Below, piece after piece: positions 22,005-32,435 of a stretch of DNA of 64,000 bases (position 1 is the first letter of the stretch; each line of letters starts with the position of its first letter). The notes under the pieces were generated by a model. That model searched no databases. It worked only from the letters and a program-made list of their open reading frames with translations, and was not told where the DNA came from. The position numbers and the translations under genes are program-made. This DNA comes from Nitzschia sp. pyKryTriq1 (Eukaryota > Bacillariophyta > Bacillariophyceae > Bacillariales > Bacillariaceae): NCBI GenBank assembly GCA_956465555.1, contig OY101116.1, positions 1,178,001-1,242,000 of the forward strand, given 5' to 3'.

Positions 22005-22534
22005 TGTGGCGGCAGGTGTATGGGTCGGATCGAAACGACAACAATTTTTTTCAAAAAATGAATGTAGTCTGCCGGAAGGGTAGCGGATCAATCAGTGTCA
22101 GAAGTCTGCACGTATCTCTCTAAAGCTGCAGATCGCAGCAGTGGATCAAGAAAGAGACGTTGGGAGGTGGCAAGGCTTCAACAATACAGTACCGGTACCG
22201 TACGGCAAAAGGTATGTACCGGGTAGGGGAGATCACGATGTGGTCATCATCGTGATGCTTCTCGGTCTTGCTTTCGTCGTTGTTTTTTGGTTTTGCGTTC
22301 AGAGTTCGGATTTTGAGAGGCCGCCGGCCGCCTAAAAGGAGAAGAGCGGTTAAATAGCCGTTTTCGTGATAGATTGAAGATCCTTTTTTCATTGCTCGGG
22401 AGTTAGTGTCAGGATTTTTTCTCACCATGAAAATGGGAAAAGGAGTACGGAGGAGCCTGGAGCCTTCGATCGGAAAGCAGAACCAACAATGCTTTACAAT
22501 ACGTATCCTATTTGCATCTCGATCGATGATTAGC
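22005..22534. other. Divergent spacer, P4H / DUF1995 gene
   Basis: Both promoters should be here. The stretch 22180-22215 has GTACCGGTACCGTAC words. An in-frame ATG at 22427 could extend the following gene. Nothing else is supported. Confidence 0.4.
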
Positions 22535-23753
22535 ATGAAGGTTTGGGTGCTGCAGGCTGTAGTTCTGTCCCTTGTGGTGCCAGTAGCGCAAGGATACTGC
22601 CCACCAGTATCCACGACGACGAAAAGTTCATGCCATCCTCAGCAGCAGAGAGCAATATCCAAGTCTTCCACGTCTAGATCCCTGGGCCCCTTTGGCTTTT
22701 TCAGTGGCTCGAGTGGTGCAAGCTCTACCAGTAGCATTCCAAAGTCCACTTCCGATAGGTGAGTGACCGGCCGTGGCTTCTTTCTGAATTTTTGCTACTA
22801 GCTCTAGTCTTGCGTGACTTGTGCTTCCACCTAACCTCCCCCCCCCCATTTCATTTCTATCTAGGGACAAGCAAGCCATTGAGGCAGTCAAGGCGGCGAT
22901 TGAAAAACCCAAAACTACAACCTTGCCACTTATTGAATGCGAATTTCCTCCTCTCGAATCACTCAACAAGCTAGGAGATGGCTCGTTGCGATCTGCCAAT
23001 CTGGTGGACGATGTAAGTACATACCGATTATGTTGAATGAATCATTAATATGCCATTCTGGTTGGAAGCTTAGAGTCGCCGACAATTTACGATGCCATAC
23101 GTACTGCCGTCTCACTATCGTAGGTAATATATAGGCAAATTTGGCGTTTGGTGCCAAACTCGTCAAAGGATTGTCATCCTTCATAGGACCGAAGGTATGG
23201 TTTTTGACTAGCACGACGTCTTCCCCCAGTTTTCTCGCCAAGGCCGCAAAAACAATCAAAGGAGCCCAATCAGTGCAGTCTCTCCGACAAGGAATCCCAG
23301 AAGGAATGGGGGAAGGTGATATTTGTATTATCATGGCGCCATCAGTGCGACAGGATTATCTGTTGGCAAGATCGATCGCCACGACGAATCCAGCCGTCGT
23401 AATCAATGGACTCGCAAAGGTAGGAAACATTTTTCGCAATCATACTATCATCCATGCTCTGACAATTTTGTTTGTGTTCATTCTACGATCAGGACCAAAA
23501 AAGTATCGGCGGCGAAGCAACCATGGCATATTTTTTGAAACCTCTCACCTACAATTCGCAGATCATCGGGTATCTAGCCAGAAAGTATCCAAACGACTGG
23601 ACCACGGTGGATCTTGTATCGAACAAGGTGTTGTCGACGTATTCGGATTCCGAAATCCTGTTTGGAAAAACCAATACACCAGACTTGAGGGATCCTGGGC
23701 GACGGGTACAGAAAGCAGTGGACGAACGAGCGATTCAAGCTAGACAGAGATGA
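22535..23753 (+). CDS. DUF1995 family protein, secretory/plastid-targeted
   Basis: DUF1995 occurs in plastid proteins of plants and algae, including LPA3, needed for photosystem II assembly, and the C-terminal part of a plastid adenylate kinase. Four exons are 22535-22758, 22865-23012, 23135-23419 and 23493-23753, giving 305 residues with all junctions in frame. The start chosen gives a signal peptide (MKVWVLQAVVLSLVVPVAQG); an ATG at 22427 would put 36 residues ahead of it. Family features are DKQAIEAVKAAIEKPKTTTLPLIECEFPPLESLNKLGDGS, the EGDICIIMAPSVRQDYLLARSI strand and VVINGLAKDQKSIGG. The biochemical activity of the family is unknown. A second DUF1995 gene lies 12 kb downstream, with different sequence. 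Confidence 0.8.
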
Positions 23754-23915
23754 TTTTAATAAGTAATCGAAAAGTAGTGTTACCAAAGGGTTTTAAGAAT
23801 GGTATCCCGTACAGGTACCGGCATGCCCGATCCCGTCACTTTCAGGTAGTAGCAGTATATTGTTGTGTGCCGTGTCGTGATAGATTCAACGATTTTCTAT
23901 TGACCCAATGTATGA

Positions 23916-24730
23916 CTACGAGGAAGGAATACATCCCGCGGAAAGACGCGAGTCAGCACCTGTCACTGGGTTTTCTCCCTTTAGAGTAGGGTTCTTGCAA
24001 ATACCTTTTATATCAAAGCTTCCAATGGCCGCTTCAGTAAAGTCTGCACCCTCCAAATCAGCGCCATCGAACGTCGTTCCGGTCAAGACAGCGTTTTGGA
24101 AAATGGCACCTCGGAGAGAACTGCCCTTGAAACTAGCTCTATCTACGATTGCATTTGTAAAGTCGGCTCCATCGAAATTTGATGCTAGAGTGGCAAGGTA
24201 AGAATACAATAGAATCAAAGATTTGGTACCGGAATGCAACACAACAAACAACCGGACTTACACTGCAAGTATCCTTTGCTGAAATATGCTTCCTTGAAAT
24301 TGGCCTTGGAAACATCTGTGTCTGTCATTATAACGCCGGATAGATCAAATCCAGGTGCTGAAGCGCCAGACAACTTACACTGACGGAGATCGTACAATTT
24401 GTCACGTGCAGCGTTAGCCTGGCCGATGGTGCTGCTGCTGAGCGAGCAACGTGTCTTGTCGTTGAAATCGATGGGTGGAAGCTTGAATTTCTCCGTTTGA
24501 CCATCCGCCATTGCTGGAAGTGGACCAGAAAGGAGCGAAAGAGATATCACTGATGCCAACGCAAGATTCGAGAGAGACTCCTTCATCTTCTCCAAATCGT
24601 GGGTGTTCATCGCACCAAGATGCGTAGAGGTTTGATGATTCAATTGCACTGATGACCGAGATGCCGGGTTGACAAAGGCAGTGCTAGGCGCAGCCAGGGC
24701 GAGGAAAAGAGCTACAACTACAAATTTCAT
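23916..24730 (-). CDS. Thylakoid-lumen pentapeptide-repeat protein
   Basis: Pentapeptide repeats, A(D/N)LxX, form a right-handed quadrilateral helix. Exons 24262-24730 and 23916-24184 (intron GTAAGT...CTAG) give 245 residues. Three layers of targeting are visible. A signal peptide ends in APSTAFVNP, the plastid cleavage motif; then comes a stromal stretch; then a lumen signal (LASVISLSLLSGPLPAMADG) with an AxA cleavage site. Repeats run from about residue 117: LRQCKLSGASAPGFDLSG, KANFKEAYF, SSNFDGADFTNAIVDRASFKGSSLRGAIFQNAVLTGTTFDGADLEGADFTEA. It resembles lumenal TL15/TL17-type proteins of plants, whose role is not settled. The stop lies about 160 bases from that of the convergent DUF1995 gene. 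Confidence 0.85.
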
Positions 24731-25276
24731 GTTAATGTCACAAGAAGAAACAACAATACGGGAGGTGTTCCAAAACCGAGTGTAGGACTATTATGGGATG
24801 TCTGTGGCAGGCTGGGCTTCGAAAGTCGAAAGGAGAGGCGGCTTGTTCTTCATGGTGGAATACCAAACACCAGAATCAACATCATGCCGCCGTCCGCCGT
24901 CGATCGCGTCGAATCATCTCATCGAATGACGCAGAGAAAAAAATCAGAAACCGATCCGAAAATGATCAGATCCGATGACATCAGAGAACGGGAGACGACA
25001 GACCGACGGGACGGGGACGGACGAGAGCGTCGAAGCGCGTGTGCGCCGTGCGCAGTGCGAAGTGCGCACTGGGGTAAACAGGGGTAAAGTCAAGTCTTCT
25101 TGGCGCTTTTTCTCATCGCGAAAGATCGCTCAGGCATGCGAGTACTGGTACGAGTTCTAGCTAGAGAGCAGACTAGTACTGCTGGCCGCGGGAAAAAGAT
25201 AAGTCCTACATAGTACTACTCTACTAGCGGCACACAAGATCCAAGAGAATGATAGAACTCGAGGAAATATCAAACT
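24731..25276. other. Intergenic spacer
   Basis: It carries the promoter of the pentapeptide gene. Around 24980-25075 it has a purine-rich GACGGGACGG-like stretch and GTGCGCCGTGCGCAGTGCG-type alternating repeats. No gene is supported. Confidence 0.4.
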
Positions 25277-26149
25277 TCAAGTTTGAACGAGTCTCTTGAG
25301 TGGGAGTTGAAAGGGAGCCAGAACACGGTCTTGTCGTCTCGCATCGTCATTCCGATTGTGACGACCACCACCACTAGTAGGTTGCTCGTGATCTAGCAAA
25401 TCAAATCGTTCCAGCCAATCCATCGATGACAGAGGTTGCCAAACAAGTAGTCTTGCATTGTCAAGCCAAGAAAGAATAGCACTGGAATCGAAATTGTACT
25501 TGGTCGTAAGTTTGCACATGTCTGCATGGCTTGGATACGGGAAGCACCAGTTTATGCGTATCCATCGCGTCATGACAAAGTTGATATTGTAGTTTTGCTC
25601 GAACGAATACCAAGGAAAAGTTAGGAATGCCCCAACCCTTAGCGCTCCTGGCACATCGGTCAACTTCTTGTTACCAAAAATCTGAATGGCTCCAACTAGG
25701 GCCTCCAGTTCATACGTTGTGTTCTCGCAAATATGTACTATTTCGTCCCTCTTGCCAGCTGCTTCATTGAAGGCTTTTTCCATTTTACGAACACACTTCA
25801 CACAAGCATTTTTCATGGCAAGACTGGGATTCAGAGATTCGAAGATATTGGTAACCTCATGAACCCCCTCGACGGCTTCACGAACTTCAGTGTCGTTGCT
25901 GTCAATTTCTGGCATGGATGGAAACCATTTTGGACGTTCTATCATGGCAACTTCGGTGGCCATCGGAACATATATAACATATCCACTCTCCGTTACTTCC
26001 AAAGCATATTCCTGTCCATAGCTCAAAAAGTCGTAGTACAGAGGCTTGGCTACCGGCAGCAAATCTTGACGACGACGGCGACTTGAGCTGAAATCCTTGT
26101 CCAGCGAAGAGTTCTGTCCATTTTTCTCCACGACGGTCTGAATATGCAT
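25277..26149 (-). CDS. Divergent TALE-class (KN-type) homeodomain protein
   Basis: This 290-residue protein carries a TALE-type homeodomain at about residues 176-240. The loop has the TALE mark PYP (PYPSHADMCKLTTKYNF), and the recognition helix reads SSAILSWLDNARLLVW. It keeps the invariant Trp, Asn and Arg of the WFxNxR core but has Leu for the usual Phe, as compared with SNWFINAR in plant BELL/KNOX proteins. The first helix is poorly conserved. Upstream, residues 85-165 are helical and Cys-containing (CVKCVRKMEKAF, CENTTYELEALVGAI), a possible interaction region. An Arg-rich stretch (SSRRRRQD) could be a nuclear signal. No intron is visible. A further 5' exon in 26153-26479 cannot be excluded. 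TALE proteins in algae often act in zygote or life-cycle control; that role here is inference. Confidence 0.7.
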   Translation of the reverse strand: MHIQTVVEKNGQNSSLDKDFSSSRRRRQDLLPVAKPLYYDFLSYGQEYALEVTESGYVIYVPMATEVAMIERPKWFPSMPEIDSNDTEVREAVEGVHEVTNIFESLNPSLAMKNACVKCVRKMEKAFNEAAGKRDEIVHICENTTYELEALVGAIQIFGNKKLTDVPGALRVGAFLTFPWYSFEQNYNINFVMTRWIRINWCFPYPSHADMCKLTTKYNFDSSAILSWLDNARLLVWQPLSSMDWLERFDLLDHEQPTSGGGRHNRNDDARRQDRVLAPFQLPLKRLVQT

Positions 26150-26664
26150 TTTTCATTTATCGAGTGGGGAAATAGTTCGATGCTGGTTGCCTCCTTTTGT
26201 GAAAGGAGCAAGTCCAAGACATCGACGGTGTTGGACACATCCTGATGATAGTTGTAAAGGAAGACTGCCTTGCACTTGCATGCGTTTGTTCACAATCGGA
26301 ATGTCATTCGTTTTGCAGATCTCCAAAAGATATTTGCGAAAGATCGCAATAAAGTATGCCAAAACCGTCCGATCGTACTTGTACCCGTGCACGCCGCCGG
26401 TCGGTGCGCAAATCACACGGGACGCATCCACCACGTAGACTATCACACACGCACGGCGCCAAAAGAGATGCGACATCAATCGGACATTATCGCCAAGCTA
26501 CTGTATGTAGGTTGTATTATTCGATGGTGGGGGTACCGCTAACCGGTACCGGTAGCATACTGTAGCAGCACCAACTCACATTCATTATTGTATCAATGTG
26601 TATTCATTCATTAGCTATGACCAGGTAACATGCATGCTACCTCTAGCAGAGCCTCTTTCTGATA
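26150..26664. other. Divergent spacer, homeodomain / cap methyltransferase
   Basis: The minus strand has an open frame at 26153-26479 of 108 codons with no recognised domain. It abuts the homeodomain gene and could be an upstream exon. A short palindromic GTACCGCTAACCGGTACCGGTA stretch lies near 26530. Confidence 0.35.
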
Positions 26665-28029
26665 ATGCATTCAGGAAGAGACGAAGACGACACTCGTGCC
26701 AAGCGGCAGCGTCGGGCTACCAAAGGGGAAACGAGTGACCAAGGCCGCGATTGCTACGACGAAGTCTTCGAAGGGCGCATCAGTGGCATGATGGTTGTGC
26801 ACTCTTGGTTGAAGGATATTCGACCATTATTCTCCAATTATGAGAAAGCGGACGACTCTATGGATGTTGAGAGATTGTCGTTTTCCATTCGGTCCTTGAG
26901 TCAGCAACTCCTTGAAGTCAAGAGAAAACTTTGGCCGGCAGCAGAACAGTGTGCCCAGGCCACCGGTGCTTGGTCGTCTCCACACCACGAATTTGCTCAA
27001 GCTCGAAGGTGGTGCAATCCGATGGAACCTCTCGGGGAAGGAAAAGCTCGGGGGCTCAATAAGATGTTCATGAATCGATCCGCAATCAAATTGGCGAATA
27101 TCGACGCCATGTTGGATTTTGGGCTGACGAATCGAGGTGTTGTTGGTCATGAACCTTTCTTGTTTGTCGATCTTTGTGGAGCTCCAGGTGGTTTTAGTGA
27201 ATACCTAATGAAGCGTAGTGAATCCACGCACGTCACTCATTCCTGTCGAGGATACGGCATGTCCTTGATTGGAACAAACGAACATGGGAATGGGACGCCA
27301 TGGAAATTGGATCACATCTCCTTTCTAGATGGTTCCTTCCAAACAAATTATCGAGTGTGCACCGGCGCCGATGGAAAGGGGGATATTTACGACTGGAAAA
27401 ATGTAGAGAGCCTTGCGCAAGATGTCCAACAGGACCTAAAATCATCTGGAATAACTACCAGCTCCAAAGTTCATTTGGTAGTGGCTGATGGGGGCTTTGA
27501 CGCCCAGCGGGATTCTGAGTTCCAGGAGGAACTAGCTCAAAAGATTGTTCTCTGCGAAATGATGGCTAGTATCTACCTTTTGCGAGTTAGGGGTACGATG
27601 TTGATCAAAATGTTCGGTTTTCAAACCTCGGCTATTCGAACAGCCATGCAATCATTGTACGACATGTTCGACGAACTACGAATACTGAAGCCGATTAGTT
27701 CAAGACCGGCGTCATCGGAGAGATATGTCATATTTTCGGGTTTTCGAGGTCTGCCCAGTGACTGGGATGGACCATCTTGGTTGAGTCGAGTTCTTCTGGG
27801 GAAAGCAACTACAGGGCCACCCGCCAGTTATGTCGATCTGAATTTATTCCTCAATCAGATGGATAGGGATGTTTTGACGCTCAATCTGAAGGCATGTTTT
27901 GCTATTCTATCCACGCTAGACCGCAAGAGCGTTCATTCCTTTTCAGGACTTTCTGAGGAGGATAACTGGACCGAGGAACGACTTCCCATCAATACCAGCG
28001 CGTATAAGGCCGCCTGGAGGCTTTGCTGA
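26665..28029 (+). CDS. CMTR1: Cap-specific mRNA (nucleoside-2'-O-)methyltransferase, CMTR1-like
   Basis: It methylates the 2'-O of the first transcribed nucleotide next to the mRNA cap, using S-adenosylmethionine. This is a single exon of 454 residues. The RrmJ/FtsJ fold is clear: FVDLCGAPGGFSEYL is the SAM-binding motif (about 167-181). The K-D-K-E catalytic tetrad can be placed at Lys142 (NRSAIKLA), Asp275 (VVADGG), Lys315 (LIKMFG) and Glu352 (SSERYVIF). A basic N-terminus (AKRQRRATK) suggests nuclear import. Animal CMTR1 also has G-patch, guanylyltransferase-like and WW domains, which are missing here, so this is a compact version. The stop is only a few bases from the stop of the bestrophin gene on the other strand. 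Confidence 0.88.
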   Translation: MHSGRDEDDTRAKRQRRATKGETSDQGRDCYDEVFEGRISGMMVVHSWLKDIRPLFSNYEKADDSMDVERLSFSIRSLSQQLLEVKRKLWPAAEQCAQATGAWSSPHHEFAQARRWCNPMEPLGEGKARGLNKMFMNRSAIKLANIDAMLDFGLTNRGVVGHEPFLFVDLCGAPGGFSEYLMKRSESTHVTHSCRGYGMSLIGTNEHGNGTPWKLDHISFLDGSFQTNYRVCTGADGKGDIYDWKNVESLAQDVQQDLKSSGITTSSKVHLVVADGGFDAQRDSEFQEELAQKIVLCEMMASIYLLRVRGTMLIKMFGFQTSAIRTAMQSLYDMFDELRILKPISSRPASSERYVIFSGFRGLPSDWDGPSWLSRVLLGKATTGPPASYVDLNLFLNQMDRDVLTLNLKACFAILSTLDRKSVHSFSGLSEEDNWTEERLPINTSAYKAAWRLC

Positions 28030-28033
28030 TGAC

Positions 28034-29471
28034 TCAATGGGAGGAAAAATTTCGTTGGGTAGGCATTCCCTTGGATAAGATTTCCCGGTCAGCATCTTTC
28101 TGGACCAACTGGACAATGTTCCTCAGCAAGAGGAGACAGTAGGCGTCCATGCTCAAATGATTAGGGCGGTTTCTTTCGAATGGAGCTTCCACCTCCATAG
28201 CCGCACCTTCAAGGCCGAGCAAAGCGAATGCCGTCAGAGCCACCACCGGGATTGTTCCATATCCTAGATTTCTCTCCCAAATGTAAGGAAAACCGAGCAA
28301 AAAGCCAATAAGAAACGTCCGAAGGTGCGTCACGTAGACAAGAGGCAAGGGCGTTCCCTTAATTCTTTCGAGAGCTCCCATCTCTAAAATGATTTTGTTT
28401 AGTTCCTTTTCCAAAGTATCCAGCCGTTGGCTCCGACCTTGCGCTATACTGAATGCAGTATTATCGTCGAAATGAAAAGCTTCCGCGAGATTCGTTCGAA
28501 TTTTTTGGGCTACCTGAATTGGTGGATGTGACACGGTTTCCAATTCTTGAATTTCTCCTTCATCAAGGATACCAAGCACAGTCCCACGATCTATCTTGCG
28601 TATTCCTCTCATAAAGTGAGCTAGAACGACAGAAAATGCTGCGATCCATTTAACAACCTCATCTCTATGCGTTGGATCATGTCGCCCGTGCACTAGCACC
28701 CCTCCCACGATTGCCCTCGATGACGCTATGATAGCACCCCAACTCATTCTTGCAGCCCAAAAACGTTCAGCGCTCCTGTTTAGCCGAAAGACTAATAGAA
28801 ATGAGAGCGAAGAACTAAGTACGAGCCCAAAAATCGACTCGTAGGAAGAGAGATCTGATTTTCTAGAATCATTGAGATATAGCTCAGAGACCAGTGTCCA
28901 CATCACCCCGTTCAGCGTCACGAAGATCCATGGCAGCATGATTCGATCTAGGGCTCTACCTTCTAGAACAAACAATGTTTTGAACCATCCATCTGTGCTC
29001 TTCGGGTAGAATAGCTGTCTATTTCCGTCTTTTTCCAATGCTGTCGATCTGGAGATAAGGTTTCGATTGAAAGGTAAGCTTCGCATTTCAATTGGCTGGG
29101 CTATCGACTTGGAATAGCTCCACGCACCTCGACCCTTCATGAATCAGCATATCTCGAACCAGAGGAAAGTTGGAGTATTTAGCCTGCCATTCTGTCTGAA
29201 GAGTTTCTGTCTCATGCACTGGTCGTGCAAGTCTCGCCGAAGACTTCCACCCACCATGGAAGGCGAGATGAGACTTTCGACTGTTTTTCGGTTCCGAATT
29301 GCTTTCCTGTCGTTTAGAAGTCATTGCTACGGAGACCTGCTGGTGGACCCAATGTAATTTTGAGGCGCTTTCCCAATTTCTCACGGGATGGCTCTCATCT
29401 GAACCAGATGTAATTTGATCAACAAGAACATTGTCAGGCAGCATATACTGTACAACATACGTAGACAACAT
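28034..29471 (-). CDS. Bestrophin-family anion channel 1
   Basis: Bestrophin-like (UPF0187) proteins form pentameric anion channels; the thylakoid members tune proton motive force or bicarbonate entry. The frame from 29140 to 28034 could be read alone, but a two-exon model is better: exon 1 29128-29471, intron GTGCGT...TCTCCAG, exon 2 28034-29048, giving 452 residues. It puts YSNFPLVRDMLIHEGSR before STALEKDG...STDGWF, which matches YSSYPLANNILAGARKREGAF...GTDGWF in the second bestrophin of this window, with the intron in the same phase. Landmarks are FLLVFRLNRSAERFWAARMSWG, LPLVYVTHLRTFL and GLEGAAMEVEAPFERNRPNHLSMDAYC. Location in the plastid is likely from the family but no clear leader is visible. 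Confidence 0.85.
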
Positions 29472-29844
29472 CAAACATCATCATCATCGTCGACTTCCAG
29501 TATTTCTCAGTACATACTGTACTGGTATATGCCGGTATGTCTTACATCACATACAGGCATGCAAATTTCAAACGTTGTTTTGAGGGGAGTGAGTCGTCGC
29601 AGTCGTCATTTCAATCGAAATGCTACCCCTCTTTTTGCCCCTCAATCTTGTTTCCCCGCTTTTACAGGTTGAGAAAGATTTGCCATTTTTCCTTCAAGGA
29701 AGCGAAAGCTGCGCCGTAGAATCTAGTAGGAGATTTCCCGTAGAGATCTTCCTGACGCCATCGTCGGCGGTTTTCGCGGTTTGTGTTCCTTTCCCAGCCT
29801 TTTCATCCATGGTATCATCTTTCGATAGACGATAATAGTTGACC
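29472..29844. other. Divergent spacer, bestrophin 1 / Lhc
   Basis: It should contain the promoters of both genes. A few CAGTACATACTGTACTGGTA words occur near 29510. No TATA box stands out. Confidence 0.4.
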
Positions 29845-30594
29845 ATGACCTCTTTTACTGCAGCTATCTGCGCCTTGATGGCCACTTCGGCCATGGCTTT
29901 TGCTCCCGCCTCGACTAGCGAGAGCTCGACCGCCCTCAAGGCCGGCATGCCCGACCGTATGTGGGACAAAATGGTCGACAAGACCCAACGATCTGCTTCC
30001 CTTCCCTGGTTGCCCCGGGCAAAGGCTTTGGATGGTTCCTACGTCGGTGATGTTGGATTTGATCCCTTCTATTTGTCATCTATCCCTAAGAACTTTGCTG
30101 GATTCATCCAACCACCTTCGTGGGAAGAGACCAAAGGCATTGAAACCATTTACTGGATGCGCGAGGCCGAGCTCAAGCACGGACGCGTTGCCATGCTTGC
30201 CTGGTTCGGTTGGCTCGCCACCGATGGTGCCTTCGGAATCATGATGCGATTCCCCGGAGACATCTACTCTGTTGAGAGCATCCCCAACTCATACAGCGCC
30301 CATGATATCCTTGTCGAACAAGGATCCATGAGCTTCTTGTTGCTTGCTGTTGGCTTCATCGAGTTCTGCAGTAGCGCTGCTCTTGTTCAAGTTTCCAAAG
30401 GAGAGCTTGATCGTGAAGCTGGCGACTTCCAGCTTGATCCCCTTCAATTCCTTAAGGGAAAGAGCAAGGAAGAATCTGATCGCATGAAGACCAGAGAGTT
30501 GTTGAATGGACGTCTTGCTATGCTTGCTTTCGGAGCCGTTGCTACACAAACTGCACTGGGCGAGGCCAGCCAGAGCTTCCCATACTTCGGTTAG
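29845..30594 (+). CDS. Light-harvesting chlorophyll-binding protein (FCP/Lhc superfamily, Lhcr-like)
   Basis: This is an antenna protein of the thylakoid membrane that binds chlorophyll a/c and fucoxanthin. It is a single exon of 249 residues. The leader MTSFTAAICALMATSAMAFAP ends in a clear ASAFAP-type motif. The family signatures are GDVGFDPF, helix 1 IYWMREAELKHGRVAMLAWFGW with the chlorophyll-ligating Glu/Arg pair, the middle helix MSFLLLAVGFIEFCSSAAL, and helix 3 MKTRELLNGRLAMLAFGAVATQTAL. The relatively long N-terminal region with LPWLPRAKALDG and GDxGFDPFYLS is closer to red-lineage PSI-type Lhcr proteins than to the main Lhcf group, but subclass needs a tree. ALB3, the insertase for such proteins, is encoded in the same window. 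Confidence 0.93.
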   Translation: MTSFTAAICALMATSAMAFAPASTSESSTALKAGMPDRMWDKMVDKTQRSASLPWLPRAKALDGSYVGDVGFDPFYLSSIPKNFAGFIQPPSWEETKGIETIYWMREAELKHGRVAMLAWFGWLATDGAFGIMMRFPGDIYSVESIPNSYSAHDILVEQGSMSFLLLAVGFIEFCSSAALVQVSKGELDREAGDFQLDPLQFLKGKSKEESDRMKTRELLNGRLAMLAFGAVATQTALGEASQSFPYFG

Positions 30595-31565
30595 TTCACT
30601 TTTTGTGTAAATATGAAGAAATACAAGGTGGTGCGGAGGGCCACTCCCTTACAGTTGACGAATTGCTGAATCATCAACTTGAGCCTCCATCCGTGATATC
30701 TAATTGTAAGTAGTAGGAGCTGCTTACGAGGGTCCTTCTTTGAGGTAACATACTACTAGACCTAGAATCGCTTGAGATGGACTTTTACCATTAGTCTCGT
30801 GAAGGATAGTCTCAAGGAAACTAGACTACTTAAAGAGCCACATTTCTCCACCATTAGAATCTGGACTATGTATTCATATTATTGCGAAATCCTGCGTGTC
30901 GGAATATGGCACTGGGGGTGGTCTCTGCACCCTCCTGATGAGGTACCTACCTATTCAAAGTGGGAACTACGAGTAGTACCCTACTTGTACGATCACTAGT
31001 GCCGCCGTGTTTCAACTGTTCCAATGCGCGCCACAGAATATCGCAGTGGTTGTGACTCTGAACAATTCATCTAGAGAGGAAGTAAGTCTACTAGATCTAC
31101 CGGTATTCATGAATATGATGTCATTTCGCTCACCAACTAACAAGAAGGACTGCATCGTACCGGTACCAACAGTACAGTACCAGGTACTTGTACGTGTACG
31201 GTACTGTAGAAAAATAGCTTGATCTTGATGCAACTCTCGCAATGCGCGCCCTCGCGGGCCCCCGCCCCCGCCCGCCTGCATGCTGTTGCCGCCCCAAAGG
31301 AGCCACCTCATGGTTCTCGAAAAATCCATGAATTCAATTTTGTGAATAGTTCGACTCCAAGTCACCAATCAGAAATCTTGAATCTTAATGAAAGAACCCG
31401 GAAGTTGCAGAAAATGGATCGCGCTGATGGAAAAGATTGGAACCGGACAGACCAAACGTCACCAACGTATGCGGTGCCTTCGACCTTCCCTTGCCGCCCA
31501 ACAACAAAGACCAAGAGTACTCCCTTTACTTTACGTCCACAAAGCATCAAATAGTAGCAATCACC
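30595..31565. other. Spacer between Lhc and PsbM-like genes
   Basis: Seen here are a GTAC cluster at 31155-31210 (CGTACCGGTACC, CAGTACAGTACC, GTACGTGTACGGTACTG) and a very GC-rich run (GCGGGCCCCCGCCCCCGCCC) at about 31250-31270. The open frame at 31219-31554 overlaps these and lacks any recognised feature, so it was not called. Confidence 0.45.
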
Positions 31566-32149
31566 ATGAAGACCTTCCAAATCATCTCCTTCTTCGCCCT
31601 CATTGCCGCCTCCATGGCCTTCACACCTAACCAGGTGCCACAGGGTGAGTGCAAGTGGGAGAGATATTCGGCGAGAATTTTGATGCCCTTGCCCGGCTGG
31701 TGCACTGTAGGCTGTGGTACTGAATACCGGTAGCCGCAGGCGCTGAGCAAAGGGTGCATTACATCTCATTGAGTGCCCCTATTTTTATCTTTATGCTCTA
31801 TTTATGTGTCTGGGGTTGTTTTAAGCGTTTGGTCTTGTAGTCTTCTCACTGGTGTTTTCCCTCTTTCTCTCGCTGTTTTCATGGATTTCAATTAACAGTC
31901 GCCAAGGAAGCCTTCTTGAAGGGAGCCGCCGCCATGCCAGTTGCTGCTCTTGCCGCGCCTGCTTTCGCCATGGATTCGATCGTTGAGGCCCTTCCTTCCA
32001 CTACTCTGTCCTTGCAGGTTCAATTCGGTGCTTACTTGGCCGTCCTTCTTGGAACTTTCCTTCCCGTCCTCTTCCTCATCAACTTGTTCATCTCCACTGA
32101 GACGCGAAAGGCTGGTGCCGAAGATGCCTTGAATGGTGATGAATTCTAA
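31566..32149 (+). CDS. psbM: Nuclear-encoded photosystem II PsbM-like subunit
   Basis: PsbM is a one-helix subunit at the PSII dimer interface. Exons 31566-31644 and 31899-32149 (intron GTGAGT...AACAG, phase 1) give 109 residues. The leader MKTFQIISFFALIAASMAFTP carries the plastid cleavage motif. The middle stretch AAAMPVAALAAPAFAMDS looks like a thylakoid-transfer signal with an AxA site. The mature part has one span, VQFGAYLAVLLGTFLPVLFLINLF, followed by ISTETRKAG, resembling the end of PsbM helices (LIIxxxT). The small size limits certainty; another low-mass photosystem subunit is possible. The Lhc gene lies directly upstream on the same strand with its own spacer. Confidence 0.65.
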
Positions 32150-32435
32150 ATGCTAGATGGTATTCGATTCAGACTATTTCTCTGCTTTTACACTCAGGGG
32201 CGAGGCTTTGGTTGATCCTCGATGGCACGCAATACCCTCGATTTAGAATGTAAACTCTAGACGCTTGCAAACACGAGGCCAAACATTTCTCCTCTCCTTG
32301 TCGAAAATGACATTACTCAACTCTAGAGGTATTATATGGCATATTCTCCATTTCTTTCTGGTGAATGGTCGGTGCTTGCGGTGACTCAGTTCACTGAATG
32401 ATCAGTTGGATTGTATAGTTATCTAGCTACGATCT

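Noticed and set aside
31219-31554. 111-codon frame before the PsbM-like gene
   Set aside because: It begins in GC-rich low-complexity sequence, has no domain and probably covers the promoter and leader.
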